Origin: Arthrobacter pascens
GTDB taxonomy: Bacteria > Actinomycetota > Actinomycetes > Actinomycetales > Micrococcaceae
Length of the DNA stretch: 64,000 nt
Reading direction: 5' to 3'
Assembly (NCBI RefSeq): GCF_030815585.1
Contig: NZ_JAUSWY010000001.1
Span: 4,588,001-4,652,000 of the forward strand
The notes below the pieces were generated by a model. The model was not told the DNA's origin. It worked only from the letters and a program-made list of their open reading frames with translations, and did no database searches. A program made the translations under genes and the position numbers. Below are positions 58,101 through 64,000 of this stretch, one piece after another (the stretch's first letter is position 1; each line of letters opens with the position of its first letter).

Positions 58101-59536
58101 GCCTTCGCGGACCCCTTCGGCACGAACAGCGTCTCGGCCTGCTCCAGCGACATGCCGTTGGTTTCCGGCACCTTGAACATCACAAAGAAGAACGACGCCG
58201 CCGCGAACAGTGCGTACATCGCGTACGTGAGCGGCAGCGAGGCGGACGCCATAACGGGGAAGCTGAGCGTGATGGCAAAGTTGGCCACCCACTGCGCGGC
58301 GGCGGCCAGGCCCAGGGCCCGGGCGCGGATGCGGGACGGGAAGATCTCGCCGAGGAGCACCCACACCAGCGGGCCCCAGGATGCGCCAAAGCTGACCACA
58401 AAGACGTTGGCGGCCACCAGCGCCACGGGACCCCACGCGCCGGGGAGGGAGATCTCCGAGCCGGACCCCACCGCAGAGGAGAAGGCCAGGGCCATGGTGC
58501 CCAGCGAAGCTGCCATGCCGATGGAACCCGCCAGCAGGATGGGGCGTCGGCCGATCCGGTCCACCAGCGCAATGGCCACCAGCGTCACCAGGATGTTGGT
58601 GATGGATGTAGCCACGGAGATGGTGAGCGAGTCCTTTTCCTGGAAGCCCACGGCCTTCCACAGCGTGGTGGAGTAGTAGAAGATCACGTTGATGCCCACA
58701 AACTGCTGGAGCACGGACAGAGTGATTCCCACCCATACGACTGCCTGCAGGCCGAAGGTCTTGCCGCGGAGGGATCCCTTCTGGCCGGCCAGTTTGTCCT
58801 CTTCGATGGCGTCCTGGATCTCGCGGATGTGCCGGTCCGTGTCCTCTGCCGGGGCGATGGAGTCAAAGACCTTGCGGGCTTCCTCATCCTTGCCCTGGAA
58901 CACCAGGAAGCGCGGCGACTCCGGCAGGGTATACGCGATCCAGCCGTACACCACGGCAGGCACGGCCGCGGCCAGGAACATCCAGCGCCAGGCCTCAATG
59001 CCCAGCCAGAACCCCTGGTCGGCGCCGCCCGCACTCGTGGCAAAGAGGGCGTCGGACAGGAGCGCGGCGAAGATACCCGTGGTGATGGCCAGCTGCTGCA
59101 GCGAGGCCAGCCGTCCGCGCACATGGCGCGGGGAGATCTCGGAGATATAAGCGGGGGCGATCACCGAGGCCAGCCCGATTCCCAGCCCTCCCACGAGGCG
59201 CCAGAAAATCAGGTCCCAGACGCCGAAGGCGAAGCCCGTGCCGATGGCGCTGACCAGGAACAGCAGCGCGCCCAGCTTCATGGCGGGGATGCGTCCGTAG
59301 CGGTCGGCAACTTTTCCGGCGAGATAGGCGCCGGCGGCGCAGCCCAGCAGGGCGACGGCCACGGCAAAGCCGGTGACCGCCTCGGACAATGCAAACTCGT
59401 CCTGGATGGCGTCCACTGCCCCGTTCACCACGGACGAGTCGAAGCCGAAGAGGAAGCCCCCCACTGCGCCTGCGAGCGCCAGCCAGATCACCCGCTGCGG
59501 GATCTTGGCGGTTAACTGCTCCTTGGCGGTGGACAT
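58097..59536 (-). CDS. Sugar porter-family MFS transporter
   Basis: A 479-residue, 12-helix transporter. Sugar porter motifs: GFDSSVVNGAVDAI near helix 1, GKVADRYGRIPAMKLG in loop 2-3, PESPRFLVFQGKDEEA after helix 6, and VDRIGRRPILLAGS in loop 8-9. A proton-coupled sugar uptake carrier (galactose, xylose or arabinose type). AGGGAG precedes the ATG. Single gene on the minus strand. Confidence 0.93.
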   Translation of the reverse strand: MSTAKEQLTAKIPQRVIWLALAGAVGGFLFGFDSSVVNGAVDAIQDEFALSEAVTGFAVAVALLGCAAGAYLAGKVADRYGRIPAMKLGALLFLVSAIGTGFAFGVWDLIFWRLVGGLGIGLASVIAPAYISEISPRHVRGRLASLQQLAITTGIFAALLSDALFATSAGGADQGFWLGIEAWRWMFLAAAVPAVVYGWIAYTLPESPRFLVFQGKDEEARKVFDSIAPAEDTDRHIREIQDAIEEDKLAGQKGSLRGKTFGLQAVVWVGITLSVLQQFVGINVIFYYSTTLWKAVGFQEKDSLTISVATSITNILVTLVAIALVDRIGRRPILLAGSIGMAASLGTMALAFSSAVGSGSEISLPGAWGPVALVAANVFVVSFGASWGPLVWVLLGEIFPSRIRARALGLAAAAQWVANFAITLSFPVMASASLPLTYAMYALFAAASFFFVMFKVPETNGMSLEQAETLFVPKGSAKA

Positions 59537-59749
59537 GGTGCTCCCTGGGGTCGGGGTTGGGTGGATGCGGTGCGGACGTCATCGGCTGCGGTACCGGCCC
59601 AGACAGCCGGCGCACACGCGCTACACAGTGTGGCACGCCGCGGCCCGCCGTTCCACTTCGGGTCTTTCCCCACCGAAGCGGAGGACGACGACGGCGGGAG
59701 GCGCCGCCGTCGTACCACTCCAGTCCAGTCCCGGCCCGGGTAAGTTCAG

Positions 59750-61411
59750 CTAGTGCGCCAGTACAGCCACCGTTTCTGGCTCCTCCGCGGCCTTCGGGTC
59801 CGTCAGCCTCTTGTTCGGCAGCGCGAAGCTGATGAGGAACGCGACGCCCATGAGCACGGCCGCGGTGATCATGACGGTGTCGATGGCGTAGGCGAAGCCC
59901 TCGGTGATGGGCCGGGTGAGCACGCTGTTGGCGGAGTGCAGCCAGCTGGTGTCATTGAGCGAATCGTTGGACGCGCCGTTCTGGAAGAACTCGTACAGCT
60001 TGGCGTTGGCGGGGTCGGCGGCCACGGCGGGATCCTTAAGGACGGCCTGGTAGTCGGGGTTCTGCATGGCCGAGGTCATGGCGTCGGCAATCCTGTTCGC
60101 GGCCAGGCTGAACAGCATGGAGATGAACACGGCCGTGCCCACGGCGCCACCCATGGAGCGGAAGAACGCGGCGGAGGAGGTGCCTACGCCCATGTCCTTC
60201 GGCGGAACGGAGACCTGCATGGCCAGCGTGAGCGGCTGCATGCAGAAGCCAAGACCCAAGCCAAAGAACACCGCAATCACGCCGGGAACCCAAAGCCCTG
60301 TGTCCACGCCCAGCGACAGGCCCATCACCAGGGCGGCCGCCGTCAGGATGGCCGTACCCATGATCGGGAAGATCCGGAAAATACCGGACGCCGAAATGGT
60401 GCGCCCGGCGGTGACGGAACCGGCCAGGATGCCCACCGTGAAGGTGATCATCATCAGGCCGGCCTCGGTGGGGGTGAGGCCCTTGACCAGCTGCAGGTAC
60501 ATGGGGAGCATGGCGATCGCCCCGAACATGCCTATGCCGATGATGAAGTTCAGCAGCGAGGACAGGCCAAACGTGGTGTTCCTGAACAGCCGCAGCGGGA
60601 TGAGGGCGTAGTCGCCGGCACGCTTTTCAGCCAGCAGGAACCAGATGATGCCCACCACGCCCAGGCCGTAGCAGAGGAACGAGTTCAGGGAGGTCCAGCC
60701 CCAGCTCCGGCCCTGCTCCGCCACAAGCAGCAGCGGGACGATCGCCAGTGTGATGGCGGCGGCGCCCCAGTAGTCAATCTTCTGTCTCACGTGCTTGGCC
60801 GGCAGGTGCAGATAGAGGAACACCACGGCCAGCGCGGCCAGGCCGATGGGCAGGTTGATGAAGAACACCCAGCGCCAGCCGTCGAAGCCCAGGATGTTGG
60901 CGGATCCGGCGAATGCGCCGCCCACCACGGGTCCCAGCACGGAGGAGATGCCGAACACCGACATGAAGTAGCCCTGGTACTTGGCCCGGTCCTTCAAGGA
61001 AACGATGTCGCCGATGATGGTCAGCGCGAGTGCCAGCAGGCCGCCGGCGCCCATGCCCTGGATGCCGCGGGCAATGGCCAGTTCGGTCATGGTGTGGACG
61101 GAACCCGCATACAGCGAACCGGCCAGGAAGATCACGATCGCGGCCAGGTACAGCGGACGGCGGCCGAAGATATCGCTCAGTTTGCCGTAGAGCGGAGTGC
61201 TCACGGTGGAGGTGATGAGGTACGCGGTGGTGGCCCATGCCTGGAGGGAGAGTCCGTCCAGGTCGTTGGCGATGGTGTAGATGGACGTGGAGACGATGGT
61301 CTGGTCCAAGGACGACAGGAACATGCCGAGCATGAGTCCCACCATCACTGTGATCGTCTGACGGTGCGTCAGGGTGTCGCCGGCGGCCCGCACGGCAGTG
61401 CTTTTGGACAT
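59750..61411 (-). CDS. DHA2-type MFS multidrug exporter
   Basis: A 553-residue transporter with about 14 helices. Motif A is GKLSDIFGRRPLYLAAI, motif C-like LALALTIIGDIVSLKDRAKYQGY, and the start LMLGMFLSSLDQTIVSTSIYTI is typical of the DHA2 family (EmrB/QacA-like). Likely proton-driven drug export. GGAG precedes the ATG. An upstream TAACTATGTTA palindrome may bind a regulator. Confidence 0.92.
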   Translation of the reverse strand: MSKSTAVRAAGDTLTHRQTITVMVGLMLGMFLSSLDQTIVSTSIYTIANDLDGLSLQAWATTAYLITSTVSTPLYGKLSDIFGRRPLYLAAIVIFLAGSLYAGSVHTMTELAIARGIQGMGAGGLLALALTIIGDIVSLKDRAKYQGYFMSVFGISSVLGPVVGGAFAGSANILGFDGWRWVFFINLPIGLAALAVVFLYLHLPAKHVRQKIDYWGAAAITLAIVPLLLVAEQGRSWGWTSLNSFLCYGLGVVGIIWFLLAEKRAGDYALIPLRLFRNTTFGLSSLLNFIIGIGMFGAIAMLPMYLQLVKGLTPTEAGLMMITFTVGILAGSVTAGRTISASGIFRIFPIMGTAILTAAALVMGLSLGVDTGLWVPGVIAVFFGLGLGFCMQPLTLAMQVSVPPKDMGVGTSSAAFFRSMGGAVGTAVFISMLFSLAANRIADAMTSAMQNPDYQAVLKDPAVAADPANAKLYEFFQNGASNDSLNDTSWLHSANSVLTRPITEGFAYAIDTVMITAAVLMGVAFLISFALPNKRLTDPKAAEEPETVAVLAH

Positions 61412-61461
61412 TGTTGCTCCAAGGGGAAGAAAGAGGAATCAAGCGCGATAGTTGCTTTCAG

Positions 61462-61472
61462 TAACTATGTTA
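61462..61472. promoter_or_regulatory. Palindrome before the DHA2 exporter gene
   Basis: TAAC-TAT-GTTA is a perfect 11-bp palindrome 51 bases upstream of the exporter start, in an AT-rich stretch. Candidate repressor site. No regulator gene lies beside it. Confidence 0.45.
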
Positions 61473-61586
61473 GTTTCCGATTTGTTCCCGCAGGCGAAGA
61501 TTCTTTCCCGCCTTGCCTCGAAGGGTGGGTTTTCGGCGGTCTGCGGTGGCCTGAGTGCCGAGATCTATCCCCTCAGCGCGATCGGG

Positions 61587-62084
61587 TCAGCGCTCCACCA
61601 GGACGCCGTCAGGGTCGCACCAGATCGTGGCGCCGGGGCGGATGGCCACACCGTCGATCTCCAGGTCCACGTCAACCTCGCCGGCTCCTGCCTTGGCGCT
61701 CTTGCGGGGGTTGCTGCCCAGCGCCTTGACCCCCAGGTCGAGCCCGGCGATCGCCTGGCGGTCTCGGATCGCTCCGTTGATGACGACGCCGGCCCAGCCG
61801 TTTGCCACTGCGCTCTCGGCAATCATGTCCCCCATCAGGGCCGTGGCCAGCGAGCCCCCGCCGTCCACCACCAGGACGGCCCCGTTCCCCGGAGTGGCCA
61901 GGGTGGACTTCACCAGCGCGTTGTCCTGAAAGCAGCGGATGGTCCGGACCGGGCCGCTGAAGTGTGAACGGCCGCCCAAGGACTGGAACTGGATCGACAC
62001 CGAGGCCAGGTCCTCGCCGCGCTCATCGTAGAGATCGGCGGTGTTGATGGAAGGGCTGGAGGGGCTTTCGGCGGCGGCGTTCAT
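61587..62084 (-). CDS. rraA: RraA-family protein (RraA-like / HMG aldolase-like)
   Basis: About 165 residues, the normal size. Motifs TADLYDERGEDLASV at the N-terminus and AGVVINGAIRDRQAIAGLD near 100. The RD pair is present but the following acidic residue of the aldolase motif is not, which fits RraA rather than HMG/CHA aldolase. RraA inhibits RNase E in E. coli; the role in actinobacteria is less clear. An AAGGAG site precedes ATG 62084. Confidence 0.83.
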   Translation of the reverse strand: MNAAAESPSSPSINTADLYDERGEDLASVSIQFQSLGGRSHFSGPVRTIRCFQDNALVKSTLATPGNGAVLVVDGGGSLATALMGDMIAESAVANGWAGVVINGAIRDRQAIAGLDLGVKALGSNPRKSAKAGAGEVDVDLEIDGVAIRPGATIWCDPDGVLVER

Positions 62085-62216
62085 GGTTCTCCTTCGGTGG
62101 TCAGGCACTGCCTTTGAGGCTACGCCCTCCGGGCATTGTGCCGTATGACAAGCGGTGCGGTGATGCCCACGATAGTCTGATTTTCAGAACCACCAACCGT
62201 TACAGGGGGAGCCACC

Positions 62217-63515
62217 GTGAGTCTGTCCGATACACCCGCACCGCCTGATCCCGCTGCCTTCGGCGGGCCGGCAGCGGAAGGCGCGACGGCGGCGCTCGCC
62301 GAGCCGACAACAAAGGTCACCGCCCGCTGGGTCACCGGCCTGGTGCTGGTCAACGTTGGGATTAACGCCGCCTTCTTTGGGCCAATCAACGTCTTTATCG
62401 GCCAGCAGGCCATCGGCATTGACGAGGACAACAAGGAAGCCATTCTGTCCCTGGTGACCGGCTGCGGCGCCGCCGTCTCCCTGGTGGCAAATCCTCTGTT
62501 TGGCGCCCTCTCTGACCGCACTACCTCGCGCTTCGGCCGCCGGTCCCCGTGGGTCCTGGCCGGGGCGATCCTGGCAACTGCCGCGCTCCTGGCCATGTCG
62601 GGCGCCACGACAGTTGCCCTGATGGTGCTTTTCTGGTGCATGGTGCAGCTGGGGGCCAACGCCGCCTACGCTGCCATCACGGCAGCTGTCCCGGACCGGG
62701 TTCCGGTGCTCCAACGCGGCGGTGTGGGTGGCTTGGCCGCCTTGGGCCAGACGGTGGGAATCCTGATCGGCGCGGTGTTTGGCGCCGTGGTCAGCGGCAA
62801 CTACATGGTGGGGTACGCCCTGTGCGCCGCGGCGCTCATATTCTCCGTGCTGCCGTATCTCTTCCACCGCAATGATCCGCGGCTGCCGCACGACGCCCGC
62901 CTTCCGTTCGCCTGGGTCAGCTTTGTCCGGAGCTTCTGGATCAGTCCGGCCCGCCACCCGGACTTCGCCTGGGCCTGGCTCACCCGCTTCCTGGTCAATG
63001 TATGCAACCAGATGACCATTGTGTACCTGCTCTTTTTCCTCCGGGATGTCCTGAAGCACGAAGACCCGGCCCTGGGGGTCCTCACCCTGACCGGCATCTA
63101 TGCGGTGATGGTGATGATCACCGCGGTGGTGGCGGGGCCGTGGAGCGACCGGCTGGGCCGGCGGAAGCCGTTTGTGATCGGGTCCTCCGTTATCATCGCC
63201 GTGGCGGGACTGACAATGGCCTTTTTCCCGGTATGGACCGGCGCGCTCGTGGGCGCGGCCGTACTGGGCGTCGGGTTCGGCGCCTACCTTGCCGTGGACT
63301 TCGCACTGCTGACCCAGGTCCTTCCCCTGGCCGCAGACCGGGGCAAGGATATGGGCATCATCAACGTGGCAAACTCCCTGCCGCAGGTCTTCGCCCCCGT
63401 GCTCGCATTCCTCGCAGTGACGTACTTTGGCGGGTACCTCACGCTGTTCGTGACCGCCGCCGTCATCGGCTTGCTGGGCGCGGTGTTTGTCGTGAAAATC
63501 AAGGGAGTGGACTAA
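62217..63515 (+). CDS. MFS transporter (glycoside-like)
   Basis: A 432-residue, 12-helix transporter. It has FGALSDRTTSRFGRRSPWVL in loop 2-3 and GPWSDRLGRRKPFVIGSSV in loop 8-9; this spacing resembles glycoside/SLC45-like carriers. The GTG start has GGGGGAG upstream. It is followed by a TetR gene 100 bases on, so it may be under that regulator. Substrate unknown. Confidence 0.88.
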   Translation: MSLSDTPAPPDPAAFGGPAAEGATAALAEPTTKVTARWVTGLVLVNVGINAAFFGPINVFIGQQAIGIDEDNKEAILSLVTGCGAAVSLVANPLFGALSDRTTSRFGRRSPWVLAGAILATAALLAMSGATTVALMVLFWCMVQLGANAAYAAITAAVPDRVPVLQRGGVGGLAALGQTVGILIGAVFGAVVSGNYMVGYALCAAALIFSVLPYLFHRNDPRLPHDARLPFAWVSFVRSFWISPARHPDFAWAWLTRFLVNVCNQMTIVYLLFFLRDVLKHEDPALGVLTLTGIYAVMVMITAVVAGPWSDRLGRRKPFVIGSSVIIAVAGLTMAFFPVWTGALVGAAVLGVGFGAYLAVDFALLTQVLPLAADRGKDMGIINVANSLPQVFAPVLAFLAVTYFGGYLTLFVTAAVIGLLGAVFVVKIKGVD

Positions 63516-63615
63516 TTACGCAACGAAGGTGTGCCGTATAGTTGGATCGGACTGCAGGCGGAACGGGATGGGCGTTCGCCTGGCCGCCGCACCATGAAGA
63601 CAACCCCGGAATGCG

Positions 63616-64000
63616 ATGCCCGAGACCCTTTCAGACCATCCGCCCATGGCCGCCAGGCCGTCCGCTCCGCGCCAGCAGTTGCGCTATGCCCGGATCCTGG
63701 AGGCCGCCGGAGGGTTCGCCCGAAAGGGGCTTGACTCGGTGGACCTGGCCGAGGTTGCTGCCAAGGCCGATGTGCCGCTGGGAACGCTTTACCGTTACTT
63801 CCCCTCCGCCACACACCTGATGCTCGCCGTGTACCGCCATCAGCTGGAGGAGCTGAAGACCGGGACAAAGAACACAGCCGCCCGCTTCCGCGGCCGGGCC
63901 CTTGCCGGGGTGGTCATGGAGATCTTCCATATGAGGGTGATGCAGCCTGCCGTTGAGCAGTGCCTCAGCCGCAGTGTCTACCTCAAGGAACGGGACACCA
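63616..64000 (+). CDS. TetR-family regulator (3' truncated by window edge)
   Basis: The visible 128 codons encode a TetR HTH: LRYARILEAAGGFARKGL, then VDLAEVAAKADVPLGTLYRYF and a PSATHLMLAVYRHQLEE segment. The frame is open to the right edge. ATG 63616 was chosen; an ATG at 63611 is in another frame. It follows the MFS transporter in the same direction and may control it. Ligand domain is incomplete. Confidence 0.82.
   Translation, partial: MPETLSDHPPMAARPSAPRQQLRYARILEAAGGFARKGLDSVDLAEVAAKADVPLGTLYRYFPSATHLMLAVYRHQLEELKTGTKNTAARFRGRALAGVVMEIFHMRVMQPAVEQCLSRSVYLKERDT

Noticed and set aside
59753..61729. A 658-codon open frame on the plus strand opposite the DHA2 exporter
   Set aside because: It is the antisense shadow of a clear transporter gene; its translation is rich in Gly, His, Gln and Arg with no domain.

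Overview
The window is high-GC DNA with tightly packed genes, short gaps, many GTG and TTG starts, stop/start overlaps and no introns. Gene content and protein sequence look like a soil actinobacterium of the Micrococcaceae, most likely Arthrobacter, Pseudarthrobacter or Paenarthrobacter. This placement comes from recognised protein families and gene order, not from a ribosomal gene, because no rRNA or tRNA was found. The first gene starts before the left edge and the last gene runs off the right edge. No insertion sequence, integrase, prophage or CRISPR array was seen.

Layout: 0-4.7 kb holds the lower beta-ketoadipate pathway (pcaD, pcaC, pcaF, pcaI, pcaJ) and an IclR-type regulator. A secreted EEP-fold phosphodiesterase (4.9-5.8 kb), a three-gene proton-translocating transhydrogenase (6.0-8.9 kb), a PAS-GGDEF-EAL protein (9.3-11.8 kb) and a lipid-kinase-like protein follow. 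At 13.9-17.6 kb are an IclR regulator with pobA (4-hydroxybenzoate to protocatechuate, which feeds the pca genes) and a TetR/flavin monooxygenase divergent pair. From 17.6 to 24.8 kb, on the minus strand, lie an ABC importer with a fused double permease, an acetyltransferase, a histidine phosphatase and purB. At 25.0-26.6 kb is a two-gene cassette that looks like a WXG100-type protein and a type VII-style alpha/beta-hydrolase. At 26.7-33 kb are a small membrane protein, an aromatic/histidinol-phosphate aminotransferase, a branched-chain 2-oxoacid dehydrogenase operon (E1 alpha, E1 beta, E2) and a PAP2-like protein. At 33-38.5 kb are a stress protein, a 2-aminoadipate-type aminotransferase, a PEP mutase/isocitrate lyase-family enzyme, a GerMN lipoprotein, and an FMN reductase divergent from a TetR regulator.

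From 38.9 to 44.9 kb is a complete dipeptide-type ABC importer. It is followed by an oxidoreductase, alanine dehydrogenase with a divergent PucR-type regulator, and small genes. At 50.7-56.9 kb the general PTS proteins (EI, HPr) sit next to a TetR regulator and the mannitol genes mtlA (IICBA) and mtlD, giving a whole phosphoryl chain from PEP to mannitol and on to fructose 6-phosphate. The last part has three MFS transporters, an acetyltransferase, an RraA-like protein and a partial TetR regulator.

The most unusual structure is not a gene. Three short arrays (44.95-45.1, 56.88-56.96 and 57.43-57.51 kb) share a core of about 13 bp repeated with an exact 32-bp period. The latter two lie in opposite orientation on either side of a small membrane-protein gene. 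Other signals are very long hairpins between genes (notably between pcaC and pcaF), tandem 14-bp operators 21 bp apart before mtlA, and matching palindromes before the IclR gene and before pobA.
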